Shown piece after piece: positions 1 to 9,800 of a DNA stretch of 64,000 bases. Numbering within the stretch: position 1 is the first letter of the stretch; each line of letters begins with the position of its first letter. The stretch spans positions 1,860,001 through 1,924,000 of the forward strand of contig NZ_CP061171.1 of NCBI RefSeq assembly GCF_014692875.1. Direction: 5' to 3'. The position numbers were made by a program, and so were the translations under genes. The notes below the pieces were generated by a model. It was given only the letters and a program-made list of their open reading frames with translations. It was not told the origin of the DNA and made no database searches. The DNA is from Pedobacter riviphilus. GTDB lineage: Bacteria > Bacteroidota > Bacteroidia > Sphingobacteriales > Sphingobacteriaceae.

Positions 1-23
1 TGTTTATACTGCAAATTGAAAAC

Positions 24-536
24 TTACAACTGAGAACTCATTTCGGAAGCACTTTCTTCAACTTTCCTTCTCAATTCATCTTTGTAAGCCTGCATTTTAA
101 CAGTTAAAGACTCATCAGCTGTAGCTAAAATCTGAGTGGCTAATAAACCTGCATTTTTAGCAGCGTTTAAAGCTACTGTGGCAACCGGGATGCCATTCGG
201 CATTTGTAAGATCGATAAAATACTATCCCAGCCATCAATGGAGTTTGATGATTTAACCGGAACACCAATAACAGGTAATGTAGTAATAGAAGCTACCATT
301 CCTGGTAAATGGGCCGCACCACCGGCACCGGCAATAATTACCTTTAGGCCACGGCCTTGCGCTTCTTTAGCGTAATTGAACATACGTTCTGGTGTTCTGT
401 GGGCAGAAACAACCGTAATTTCATAGTTTATTCCAAATTCTTTTAGTACATCAGCTGCATCTTGCATCACAGGCAGATCTGATTTGCTACCCATTATAAT
501 TCCAACTAATGCCGAATTTGAATTTCCTTGACTCAT
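24..536 (-). CDS. purE: N5-carboxyaminoimidazole ribonucleotide mutase (PurE)
   Basis: Converts N5-CAIR to 4-carboxy-AIR in de novo purine synthesis, in the cytoplasm. The 170-aa product has the class I PurE signature: [13 protein letters not shown] near residues 12-24, the [10 protein letters not shown] segment around residue 43 that carries the catalytic His, and the [11 protein letters not shown] loop around residue 70. Length is normal for a bacterial PurE. It lies 68 bp downstream of purK on the same strand, so the pair probably forms a purK-purE operon doing consecutive steps. Start is the ATG at 536, which gives the usual short N-terminal lead before the first strand. Confidence 0.97.
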   Translation of the reverse strand: MSQGNSNSALVGIIMGSKSDLPVMQDAADVLKEFGINYEITVVSAHRTPERMFNYAKEAQGRGLKVIIAGAGGAAHLPGMVASITTLPVIGVPVKSSNSIDGWDSILSILQMPNGIPVATVALNAAKNAGLLATQILATADESLTVKMQAYKDELRRKVEESASEMSSQL

Positions 537-604
537 ATTTATTTTATTTCTTAAAATTTTACATTTTTATCCTGCTTTTAGCGCCCATTTCGAGGGGCTT
601 AAGC

Positions 605-1744
605 CTAAGCAATTACCTTTAATGTCTTTTGCACAAACCGTGCTTTTTCAATCGCTTTTTCCCTGTCGATATCAACGATAGTTACGTGGCCCATCTTGCG
701 GAAAGGTTTAGTGTATTTTTTACCATATAAGTGAACATAAACACCATCGATAGCTAATATTTTTTCCAGGTTTTCATATTTAGCCACACCTTCAAAACCT
801 TTTTCACCAAGTAAATTAATCATGATGGCATTGGTAATGCTACTAGTATCGCCAAGCGGCAAATTATAAATAGAACGTAAATGCTGTTCAAATTGAGAAA
901 CATAATTGCCCTCGATAGTTTGGTGGCCACTATTGTGTGGGCGAGGAGCAACCTCATTAACCAATAATTCTCCATCTTTACAAACAAACATCTCAACCGC
1001 TAAAATCCCCGTGATATTCATTGCCGAAGCAATATTTTTGGCAATGTTCTCTGCCTTTTGTTGCAAACTTTCAGCAAAAGTTGAAGGAGAAATTAAAAAC
1101 TCAACTAAATTGGCTTCCGGATTAAATTCCATTTCTACCATTGGGAAGGTTTTCATATCGCCATTGGCATTGCGGGCAACAATTACCGCAACTTCTTTTT
1201 CAAAATCAACCAGTTTTTCGATAATACAAGGCGCATCAAAAGCTTTATCCAGATCGGCAGCACTGTTGATTTTCATCACACCTTTGCCATCATAACCGTC
1301 TTTTCGCAGTTTTAAAATATACGGAAAAGGGATATTACTGTTCTCCATATCTTCCTTCGTATTTACAATCTGGAAAGGAGAGGTTGGGATATCGTTTTCT
1401 TTAAAAAACTGTTTTTGTACACCTTTATCTTGGATTAAACGGATTACCCTCGATTGTGGGAATACCTTTTTACCTTCTTTTTCGAGCTGTTCAAGCGCAT
1501 CGATATTTACTTTTTCAATTTCGATGGTAATGATGTCGGCTTTTTTTCCAAAGCTGTAAACGGTATCAAAATCGGTAATCGAGCCATTTTCGAAGTAATT
1601 TGAAATGTGTTTGCAGGGAGCATCTGGATCTGGATCTAAAACTAATGTAGTTACATTATAATTGATTGCTTGTTGAATGAGCATTCTGCCCAATTGTCCG
1701 CCCCCTAAAATACCTAATTTTAATTCGCTAATCTGTTTTGCCAT
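605..1744 (-). CDS. purK: N5-carboxyaminoimidazole ribonucleotide synthase (PurK)
   Basis: ATP-grasp enzyme that carboxylates AIR with bicarbonate to N5-CAIR, the substrate of PurE. The N-terminus LGILGGGQLGRM is the PurK signature; further on come KLRKDGYDGKG (ATP-grasp loop) and NEVAPRPHNSGH (metal and substrate site). 379 aa from the ATG at 1744 is the family length. The frame stays open to another ATG at 1774, but that adds ten unusual residues and would overlap a promoter-like palindrome at 1762-1779, so I prefer 1744. Divergent from the flavoprotein gene at 1799; purE follows downstream. Confidence 0.97.
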   Translation of the reverse strand: MAKQISELKLGILGGGQLGRMLIQQAINYNVTTLVLDPDPDAPCKHISNYFENGSITDFDTVYSFGKKADIITIEIEKVNIDALEQLEKEGKKVFPQSRVIRLIQDKGVQKQFFKENDIPTSPFQIVNTKEDMENSNIPFPYILKLRKDGYDGKGVMKINSAADLDKAFDAPCIIEKLVDFEKEVAVIVARNANGDMKTFPMVEMEFNPEANLVEFLISPSTFAESLQQKAENIAKNIASAMNITGILAVEMFVCKDGELLVNEVAPRPHNSGHQTIEGNYVSQFEQHLRSIYNLPLGDTSSITNAIMINLLGEKGFEGVAKYENLEKILAIDGVYVHLYGKKYTKPFRKMGHVTIVDIDREKAIEKARFVQKTLKVIA

Positions 1745-1769
1745 GCGCTTGAAAATAATGCTACTTTTG
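1737..1769 (+). promoter_or_regulatory. Bacteroidota-type promoter for the flavoprotein gene
   Basis: TTTG at 1737-1740, 21 bases, then TACTTTTG at 1762-1769 matches the Bacteroidota primary sigma pattern TTTG-N19-21-TAnnTTTG. Transcription would begin near 1776, some 20 bases before the ATG at 1799. TACTTTTG is the left arm of an 18-base palindrome (1762-1779) whose right arm reads as the same -7 motif on the minus strand, facing purK. I see no matching -33 for purK. Confidence 0.6.
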
Positions 1770-1798
1770 TGCAAAAGTAACCATAATAAATTTTATTG

Positions 1799-2989
1799 AT
1801 GAATGCTGATGCAATAATTATTGGGGCAGGTGCCTGCGGATTGATGTGTGCGGTGCAAGCAGGCTATCTGGGTAAGAAAGTAATTGTGCTCGAGAAAAAC
1901 GAAAAACCCGGGGCCAAAATTTTAATTTCCGGAGGAGGGCGCTGCAATTACACGAACCAATTCGCATCAGCTGAGCAGTTTATATCTGCTAATCCACATT
2001 TTATAAAATCGGCTTTTACGCAGTGGACGGTTGATGATACCATTAGCTTTTTTGAAACATATGGCATAACTGGAAAAGAAAAAACTTTAGGTCAATTATT
2101 TCCTGATGATAAAAATGCAAAAGATGTTGTTGAGGTTTTTACATCCATCTGCGAAGATTTCGGACAGGAAATTAGGTGTAATGCCGATGTAAAGGATATT
2201 GAGATATTACCTGAAAGTTTTAAAGTAAATTATGAGAAAAACGGTAAAACCGTAGTTTTAACTGCAGAGAAGCTGGTAATTACTACTGGAGGTTTACCCA
2301 TCCCAAAAATGGGCGCTACCGATTTTGCCTTACGCTTTGCGAGGAAGCAAAACTTAAAGATTATTGAAACTGCACCCGCCTTGGTTCCATTAACTATCAC
2401 CGGAAAAGACGAAGAATGGTTTGCACAGCTTTCGGGCAATTCCGTTTTTTGCGAAGTAAGCAATGATGAAATTTCTTTCGAAGAAAATATTCTTTTTACC
2501 CACTGGGGATTGAGTGGGCCAGCTATTTTACAGATTTCTTCTTTTTGGAGGAGAGGAGAGATTGTTAACCTCAATCTGTTGCCACATCAGGATATTGTTT
2601 CGTTATTAGATATCGAAAGAAAGAATAACGGCAAAACTTTATTATCAACCTTGTTGAATCGTTTTTACACCAAAAAGTTTACAGATGCTTTAGGTAAGTT
2701 TTTACCTTTAAATAAACCTGTTGCAGCATTGACCAAAGCAGAAATTGATTTAATTGAACAAACGATCCACCATTTTAAAGTGAAGCCGGCAGGCGATAAA
2801 GGTTATGATAAGGCCGAGGTAATGCGGGGCGGAATTGACACCAACGAAATTTCCTCTAAAACGCTGGAATGTAAAAAAATCCCGAACCTGTTTTTTGGTG
2901 GCGAATGTTTGGATGTTACCGGTTGGCTGGGTGGTTATAATTTTCAATGGGCCTGGGCGAGTGGTTTTGTTATTGCGCAGAATATCTAA
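1799..2989 (+). CDS. BaiN/HI0933-family FAD-dependent oxidoreductase
   Basis: Flavoprotein of the BaiN/HI0933 (YhiN) family; the physiological substrate of most members is not established. The 396-aa product opens with a Rossmann dinucleotide motif AIIIGAGACGLMCA, followed by EKNEKPGAKILISGGGRCNYTN-type residues (about 35-55), the family hallmark. TTGGLPIPKMGATDFA sits near 165, and the C-terminus has the second FAD-contact block GGECLDVTGWLGGYN. A TTG at 1796 precedes the ATG at 1799; I take the ATG. It has its own promoter and faces away from purK, so no operon link to purines is implied. Confidence 0.9.
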   Translation: MNADAIIIGAGACGLMCAVQAGYLGKKVIVLEKNEKPGAKILISGGGRCNYTNQFASAEQFISANPHFIKSAFTQWTVDDTISFFETYGITGKEKTLGQLFPDDKNAKDVVEVFTSICEDFGQEIRCNADVKDIEILPESFKVNYEKNGKTVVLTAEKLVITTGGLPIPKMGATDFALRFARKQNLKIIETAPALVPLTITGKDEEWFAQLSGNSVFCEVSNDEISFEENILFTHWGLSGPAILQISSFWRRGEIVNLNLLPHQDIVSLLDIERKNNGKTLLSTLLNRFYTKKFTDALGKFLPLNKPVAALTKAEIDLIEQTIHHFKVKPAGDKGYDKAEVMRGGIDTNEISSKTLECKKIPNLFFGGECLDVTGWLGGYNFQWAWASGFVIAQNI

Positions 2990-3122
2990 TGAATAAACAT
3001 CCTAAACAGGTTCTTTTTAAGGGGTTGGACATTTCGCAAAAGAACCACATGCCTAAATTAAATAAACTCTAAGCAAAGAGCATAGCCCGTCAGCTTTCGA
3101 AAATCTGATAGGTTTTGTTCGA

Positions 3123-3839
3123 CTACAAATAAACATTTGGCATAATTTCCCAGGCCCAGGGCTTCTTAAAGGTTTTAAAAGTTCTCAACTGCGAAAAATA
3201 AAGAACTTCACTTGTTTTTCGGTTGGCAATATCCCTTCTGTGCAGATTACCAACAGTAGTAAATAATTCACGGGTTTTGAAATCGTACACCCTTTCGGTC
3301 ATATCGCCGCTATTTTGGTTAAAATAAAGATTGATCGCACTCGTTAAAAACCAGTCTTTATTTTCGAATTTAAAAGTATAGCCCAGTTCCCAGCGCCACT
3401 CAGAGCCACCCTGAAAGCGGAGATAGAGTTGCTGATCTTTAATCGCAATCTGTTGTAAGGGATCACCCAATTTACCACCTTCTTCTGAACGCAGGATGAA
3501 ATCATTGTTTTGGGTTGATAAGCTAAAAGCCCCAGTTGATTTATCTTTGAAAAATATAGCCAATATTCTTGGTTTCTGGGTTTCTTTAATGATATCTGTA
3601 TTATTGTCTCCATAAACACGGGTTTCATCAATAGGCCTGTTAAACTCAAAAACTACTGCTAAATCATCTGAAGCATCATTGTTGAGGTCGCCATAAACCT
3701 GGTCTATAACCGTCCAGTTAGCGGGGGTAAATTGTTCAACAGAAGATCCTTGTGTTTTAATTTTTGGAAATATAAATGTTTTTTGCGCAGAGCTGATTTG
3801 CGCACAGAGCATCAGGATGTAAAAACAAAAAACTTTCAT
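3123..3839 (-). CDS. secreted protein of unknown function
   Basis: 238 aa with an N-terminal signal peptide (hydrophobic residues 3-16, likely cleavage after ISSA before QKTF). Around residue 50 it has YGDLNNDASDDLAVVFE, a D-x-N-x-D calcium-loop-like pattern as in FG-GAP or EF-hand-like repeat proteins, here only once. The rest is predicted beta-rich with many aromatic residues. No catalytic motif recognised. It converges on the flavoprotein gene from the right and stands alone. Probably periplasmic or outer-surface; function unknown. Confidence 0.75.
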   Translation of the reverse strand: MKVFCFYILMLCAQISSAQKTFIFPKIKTQGSSVEQFTPANWTVIDQVYGDLNNDASDDLAVVFEFNRPIDETRVYGDNNTDIIKETQKPRILAIFFKDKSTGAFSLSTQNNDFILRSEEGGKLGDPLQQIAIKDQQLYLRFQGGSEWRWELGYTFKFENKDWFLTSAINLYFNQNSGDMTERVYDFKTRELFTTVGNLHRRDIANRKTSEVLYFSQLRTFKTFKKPWAWEIMPNVYL

Positions 3840-3970
3840 TCAGGTAGAAAAAGTGTTGATGTAGGGTTAAAACGTTTAGATTGGCGTTTTAGTTTAATTG
3901 AATTATATCTCACAACTTATTATGCCATCACAGATATTACATTGGGATTAGCATTTCTTCCGAAAAATAG

Positions 3971-3991
3971 ACCCTGAAATAAATTCAGGGT
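3971..3991. repeat. short hairpin of a dispersed intergenic repeat
   Basis: Perfect 8-bp arms ACCCTGAA and TTCAGGGT around a 5-base loop. The same arms with a different loop recur at 6373-6393, and a related form lies near 17752-17801. It sits between divergent genes, so it is more likely a repeat remnant than a terminator here. Confidence 0.6.
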
Positions 3992-4013
3992 GACGACTGT
4001 ATAAAAATTCCCG

Positions 4014-4021
4014 TACTTTTG
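4014..4021 (+). promoter_or_regulatory. candidate -7 promoter element upstream of the radical SAM gene
   Basis: TACTTTTG matches the TAnnTTTG -7 element, followed by CA as in other promoters of this window. No clear TTTG is visible 19-21 bases upstream. If functional, transcription would start near 4028, which bears on the start codon of the next gene. Confidence 0.4.
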
Positions 4022-4039
4022 CAGAAAAAACAATTCCTT

Positions 4040-6241
4040 TTGAAAACCGAAATCTTCGCCATTACACCGCCATTTACCCAACTGAATACTCCATATCCAG
4101 CAACGGCGTATATAAAAGGTTTTCTGAATACCAAAAATATCAGCTCAACTCAAGCCGATTTGGGTATTGAAGTTATTTTAGAACTGTTTTCTAAAAAAGG
4201 ATTGCAGGATTTATTCAGTTTAAGCATTGATGATCAAAATCCAAAAAGTGACAATGCTAAACGTATTTTCGCCTTACAAGACGAATATTTAAAAACCATC
4301 GATGCTGTAATTGCATTTTTACAGGGCAAGAATCCAACTTTGGCATTACAGATCTGTAGTGATGATTTTCTGCCCCAAGCTTCGCGTTTTTCACAGTTGG
4401 AAGAATTGGATTGGGCTTTTGGGGCAATGGGTACGCAGGATAAGGCAAAACATTTGGCTACACTTTATCTTGAAGATATATCTGATTACATAGTAGCGTG
4501 TGTTGATGAAAATTTTGGCTTTAGCCGTTATGCAGAACGTTTAGGCAGAAGCGCTAATTCCTTTGATGAACTGTACGATGCTTTGCATAAAAAACCAACC
4601 TACATTGATCAGATCCTGATTTCAGTTTTAAAAGAGAAAATTGAAACTGTTCAACCTAAACTGTTCCTGATTTCGGTTCCTTTTCCAGGGAACTTGTACA
4701 GTGCTTTTCGTTGTGCACAATGGATCAAGGCCAATCACCCTGAAATCAAAATTTCGATGGGCGGTGGTTTTCCAAATACCGAATTAAGATCTTTATCAGA
4801 TACACGTGTTTTTGAATTCTTCGATTATATCACTTTGGATGATGGCGAGCTCCCGATCGAATTGTTATACCATAATATTACGCATCCCATTCCTACAGAA
4901 GCCCACTTTTATAAAAGGACTTTTCTGTTTGAAAATGGCAAAGTAGTTTACCGTAACGATGCCTTCAGAAATGATTATAAACAAGCCGATGTAGGCACAC
5001 CAGATTATACAGGTTTGCTTTTAGATAAATATATTTCGGTAATCGAAATTGTTAACCCGATGCACCGCATGTGGAGCGATGGGCGTTGGAACAAACTCAC
5101 CATGGCACATGGTTGCTATTGGGGAAAATGTACTTTTTGCGATATTTCACTGGATTATATTAAAGTTTACGAGCCCGTTGCTGCTAAATTGATTGTTGAC
5201 CGCATTGAGGATTTATACGCTAAAACCGGACAGAATGGGTTCCATTTTGTAGATGAGGCAGCACCACCAGCGTTAATGCGCGAAGTGGCTCTTGAAATTA
5301 TCAGAAGGAAATTAGCGGTTACCTGGTGGACAAATATCCGGTTTGAGAAAAGCTTTACACAAGATTTATGTTTGTTGTTAAAGGCGTCAGGTTGTATTGC
5401 CGTTTCAGGTGGACTTGAAGTAGCATCCGATCGTTTATTGAAGCTTATTGATAAAGGTGTAACGGTAGAACAAGTGGCAAAGGTTACCCGTAACTTTACC
5501 GAAGCAGGGATTATGGTACATGCTTATTTAATGTATGGTTATCCTACTCAAACGGTACAAGAAACGGTTGATAGTTTGGAGATGGTGCGTCAGCTGTTTG
5601 AAGTTGGGGTATTACAATCTGGCTTTTGGCATCAGTTTGCGATGACCGCACATAGCCCTGTAGGCATGTATCCAGAAAAATTTGGTGTGATAAAGGACAC
5701 AGAAGTGATTGGAACTTTTGCCAATAACGATATCAATTATACCGATAAAACAGGGATTGATCATAATAAATTCAGCTATGGGTTGAAAAAATCTCTTTTC
5801 AATTTTATGCATGGTATCTGTTTTGATTACGAACTGCAGGATTGGTTCGATTTTAAGATCCCGCGAACTAAAATCCCCGCTGATTTTATTGAGAAGGCTT
5901 TAAATAATACGGATCATTTTAATACCAAACCAACAGCAAAAGTAGTTTGGATAGGAGGGAAACCATCAACCGATTATTTTACCAAATCGAAAAAAGGAAT
6001 TACCTGGGAAATGGCTTCACTTACTTTCCATGATAAAAAAGAAACTGTTACCGTTCAAATGAACAAAAAAGAAGGTGAATGGTTAACAGCCATTTTGAAT
6101 AAAATTTCGATCTCAAATGAAAAAGTATATACTTTTCAAGAGATTAAGTCCGATTTTGAGACGGAATTGGAGAACTTTGAACTTTTCTGGTATTCGAAAC
6201 CTATCAATACGTTAAGAGCATACGGTTTGCTGGTTTTATAA
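4040..6241 (+). CDS. radical SAM protein with B12-binding-like N-terminal domain
   Basis: Large cytoplasmic radical SAM enzyme. The SAM-cluster motif CYWGKCTFC (C-x4-C-x2-C, near residue 370) binds the 4Fe-4S cluster; upstream, residues 200-290 (ISVPFPGNLYSAFRCAQWIK, then MGGGFPN) resemble the Rossmann-like cobalamin-binding domain of B12-dependent members, followed by YITLDDGELP. No ATG fits: the frame offers TTG at 4019 (740 aa) or TTG at 4040 (733 aa), both just before the conserved-looking EIFAITPPFTQLN. I prefer 4040 because TTG 4019 overlaps a -7-like element. Substrate unknown; no operon partner. Confidence 0.85.
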   Translation: MKTEIFAITPPFTQLNTPYPATAYIKGFLNTKNISSTQADLGIEVILELFSKKGLQDLFSLSIDDQNPKSDNAKRIFALQDEYLKTIDAVIAFLQGKNPTLALQICSDDFLPQASRFSQLEELDWAFGAMGTQDKAKHLATLYLEDISDYIVACVDENFGFSRYAERLGRSANSFDELYDALHKKPTYIDQILISVLKEKIETVQPKLFLISVPFPGNLYSAFRCAQWIKANHPEIKISMGGGFPNTELRSLSDTRVFEFFDYITLDDGELPIELLYHNITHPIPTEAHFYKRTFLFENGKVVYRNDAFRNDYKQADVGTPDYTGLLLDKYISVIEIVNPMHRMWSDGRWNKLTMAHGCYWGKCTFCDISLDYIKVYEPVAAKLIVDRIEDLYAKTGQNGFHFVDEAAPPALMREVALEIIRRKLAVTWWTNIRFEKSFTQDLCLLLKASGCIAVSGGLEVASDRLLKLIDKGVTVEQVAKVTRNFTEAGIMVHAYLMYGYPTQTVQETVDSLEMVRQLFEVGVLQSGFWHQFAMTAHSPVGMYPEKFGVIKDTEVIGTFANNDINYTDKTGIDHNKFSYGLKKSLFNFMHGICFDYELQDWFDFKIPRTKIPADFIEKALNNTDHFNTKPTAKVVWIGGKPSTDYFTKSKKGITWEMASLTFHDKKETVTVQMNKKEGEWLTAILNKISISNEKVYTFQEIKSDFETELENFELFWYSKPINTLRAYGLLVL

Positions 6242-6258
6242 GAGCTCATCACAATAAT

Positions 6259-6465
6259 CGTCATTTCAACCGCAATGGAGAAATCTAACGAATATAGTCT
6301 CTGCCCAGCATATATGGGCAAACATTTCGCTACATTGCAATCTAGAAGATACACTTTATCTCACGGTCCGTCACCCTGAACTTGATTCAGGGTCTTTAAT
6401 GCAAGGAGAAATTCATTAGCTATAAATAGCTCTCTCTATTTCGCTACGCTTCAATCAAGATGACG
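6259..6465. repeat. intergenic repeat cluster
   Basis: This 250-bp gap between convergent genes holds repeat remnants and no gene. At 6259 CGTCATTTCAACCGCAATGG resembles the left arm of the repeat at 21695. At 6373-6393 is the ACCCTGAA-N5-TTCAGGGT hairpin also seen at 3971. Near 6440-6464 ATTTCGCTACGCTTC and AGATGACG resemble the opposite end. The hairpin could also help end transcription. Confidence 0.55.
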
Positions 6466-6492
6466 AATCCCTATTAAAAACGAACGTAAGTG

Positions 6493-6756
6493 CTACATTT
6501 TCATTTTAAAATGCGTCAGGAAATAAATGATGCAAATGAGTACAATTGAATTTAATATTAAAAGCAACCACGATATGATCGATTTCCGATCTTTCATAAC
6601 CGCTATAAAAGCTGTAATGTAAGCCATTGCAATCAGCGCTAAGAATAGGTTTACAGTTTGGATACCCAAGATATAATATCCGCTGTATGAAAAAACTAGT
6701 GCACTGAGCACTAAGAATACAACAGAGGCAGTAGTATAGAGTTTATTCGGTTTCAT
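6493..6756 (-). CDS. small integral membrane protein
   Basis: 87 aa, mostly hydrophobic, with three predicted transmembrane segments (about residues 10-29, 32-51 and 61-80) separated by short polar turns, including MKDRKS. No family recognised and no catalytic residues stand out. It follows the amidohydrolase gene on the same strand after 64 bp, so co-transcription is possible. Codon use and composition look like a real gene rather than a shadow frame. Confidence 0.6.
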   Translation of the reverse strand: MKPNKLYTTASVVFLVLSALVFSYSGYYILGIQTVNLFLALIAMAYITAFIAVMKDRKSIISWLLLILNSIVLICIIYFLTHFKMKM

Positions 6757-6820
6757 GTTGATTTAATTTACCATGTAAAGAGGATCAATCGCGCCCTTTA
6801 CATGGCTCAAATTTTACAGT

Positions 6821-9800
6821 TTAATCACAATGTGGAACAGTAAATGTCCAGGTTTCTGATTCTCCGTTTGGAATAATATAGCCATTTCCTTTAGCATTCT
6901 CGAACCACAATTTCCCGCGCAGTTTTTCTCTCGTTCCCACTTCGTTTAAGGTGGCACTATCATAAAGCCGTCCGTTGATCATCACATATTTGATTTTCTC
7001 CGAATTGCGGATATCATCCAAAGGATTGGCATCCATAATCACCATATCGGCCAGTTTGCCCACTTCAAGTGAGCCAATTTCTTTGTTCATGCCTAAATAA
7101 CTTGCACCATTTAATGTTGCCGCCCTAATGGCCTGCAGCGGACTAAAACCACCCTGCACCAACATCCATAATTCCCAATGTGCTCCCAGGCCTTGAATCT
7201 GTCCATGCGCACCAAGGTTAACCTTCGTACCACCGTCAGCAATTTGTTTGGTTGCTTTGGCAATATCGATGTGGTTATAGTCACTATATTCTGAAGTTGT
7301 TCTACGTCTTGCTCGCGCGTCAACGATAGAGCGAGGGGTGTAAGTCATCAATTTTTCGTTTTCCCAAACATTAGTTCTATCATACCAATAATTTTCACCC
7401 CATTGGCCGCCATAAGCCACGATTAAAGTAGGGGTGTAGCCCACTTCGGTATTGTTCCACAGCGTGGTTACATCTTTATAAACTGGTAAAACAGGAATAC
7501 TGTGCTCTATTCCGGTATGCCCATCTGCAACCATATTCATATTGGTGAAAAAAGTAGAGCCACCTTCAGGTACAACTTCCATATTTAACTGACGGGCTGC
7601 TTCTAAAATCTGTTGACGCTGTTCCCTGCGTGGTTGATTATAAGATTTAACTGAAAATGCACCAACGGCTTTTAACCTGCGCAGATTAGCTAGTGCATCA
7701 TCCAAACTATTAATCACCACTTTAAAGTCGCCATCTGCACCATATAGAATCGACCCTGTAGAATAAACCCTCGGACCAACCATTCTACCAGCTTTAAGCA
7801 TTTCACTCTGGCTAAAAACCATTTCGGTATTGCTAGATGGATCATGTGAAGTGGTAACACCAAAAGCCAGATTAGCCATATAACTCCAATCGTTCTGTGG
7901 TGTTATTCCATCAGGACTGGTACGCAAGTGAGCATGAACATCAACAATGCCAGGCATAATGGTTTTGCCATTAACATCTATTACTTTAGCATTGACTGGA
8001 ATGCTTACTGCATCTGCTTTTCCTATTGCGGTAATTTTATTTCCATCGGTAATGATGGTTCCATTTTCAATTACTTCGTCGCCTTTCATAGAAATAATCC
8101 TGGCTCCTTTGAGTGCTACTATGCCAGTAGGCATGTCAGACTTTAATACCAGATTAATGTTTATAGCAGATGCTTCTGTTTTAGGTGTTGTTCCGTCAAA
8201 ATTGAAGGCACTGTTTACATCAATGGTGAAATATTTTGGACCTAATGTCCAATGAAGACTTTTACTATCTGCACTCCATTGAATGTATGTTCCGCCATCG
8301 GTAGTCACTTTTGTAACTGGTATGGCCTTATTGCCTGCTGATGCATCTTGTGCTGCACCAATATTGATCATTGGTGTAATATAAACGTTAAATAATTCGT
8401 TAAATGCTACCCATTTATTATCTGGACTGATAACGAACTGATTAGCATATTGAGAAGTAAAATGTGTTCTTTCGTTGGCACCATTTAAATCGATACTTTT
8501 TAGCGCCTTTTTACCATCAGCATAACTTTGGAAATAAATGCGCGTATCGGTATTGTTAAACTGTGGACGGATTCCATTATCTAAAATCAAGGTTTTAGCG
8601 CCACCATTGGCTGGCATTATAAAAATACCTGTTCCGCGGCCATAGTTATAACCTAAAACATCGTTGCCACTTCCTTTTCTGAAAACGATTTTATCCCCTT
8701 TTGTTGAATATTGAGGAGAGTAATAAAAACCTTTCTCATCGCTGAGCATAATGGTTTTTCCCGATTTTACGTCCGTCCGTTTTATTGCTCCACGTAATTC
8801 ATCACTCCAGGTGGTATAAACAACGTATTTTCCATCAGGGCTAAAGGCTGGTTCAAATTCGAAATCCAGTCCATTGGTTAACCTTTCTGGCGTTCCCGCT
8901 GGCAACTCCTGTTTGTATAAGTACCCTGCTGCATTAAAAACAATTATTTTTCCATCAGGAGAAGTGGTTAACTGTCTTAACATTTTGGCAGAAAATTCGT
9001 TATTGAAAACTTGCTGTTCAAAATGCAAGGCTTTTTGTACCGTTTGAATCGTATTCGCCTGAAAAGGAATGGTGCTGTTGATCAACGTACCGATTTCCGT
9101 TTTTCTAATTTTTCCTTTTGCATAAAAAACAATGCTTTTACTATCAGGAGTCCATGCAAAATTTGGATATACCCCGAAAATAGCCCAGGTTTCCTGCTGA
9201 TCATGAGATAAATCTTCATTTACCGGCCATTCTTCGCCAGTCTTCAGGTTCTGCACATATAAGGTAGATTTTAATCTAACACGCTTTACAAAAGCTATTA
9301 AATTCCCATCTGGAGAAACTTGTGGCCTACAGGCACCGCCTTGCTCATTAATTAAGGTGTTTAACTTTCCTGTTGTCAAATCCAGTTGACGGATGGCATA
9401 AATGGTTCCGTTAGGATCTTTGCTGTACTCAAAATTAGGGCCTGGACTCACATCTTCACTAAAGTAAACATATCTGCCATCTGGCGAAACATTGGGCTCA
9501 CCAGCATCTTGCTGATCGTTTTTGCGTTTAGTTAACTGTACACCATCACCGCCGTTTATGCTATACATCCACATTTCTCCGGCACCTAAAGAACGGCTTG
9601 CTGTAAAGTGTTTTCTTGCAACTATGTACTCGCTGTTTGGCATCCAGGTGGCATTATTCAATAACCTAAAGCTCTCTTTAGTAATCTGTTTTTTACCAGA
9701 ACCATCACGGTTCATGATCCATATGTTATCTCCACCACTTTTATCGCTCGTGTAGGAAATATATTTTCCGTTAGGACTAAACCTGGGCTGAACATCCCAT

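Noticed and set aside
906..1295. Plus-strand frame opposite purK
   Set aside because: Antisense shadow of a well conserved gene; no motif of its own.
7928..8255. Two overlapping plus-strand frames opposite the amidohydrolase
   Set aside because: Shadow frames; their residues reflect the complement of conserved amidohydrolase codons.
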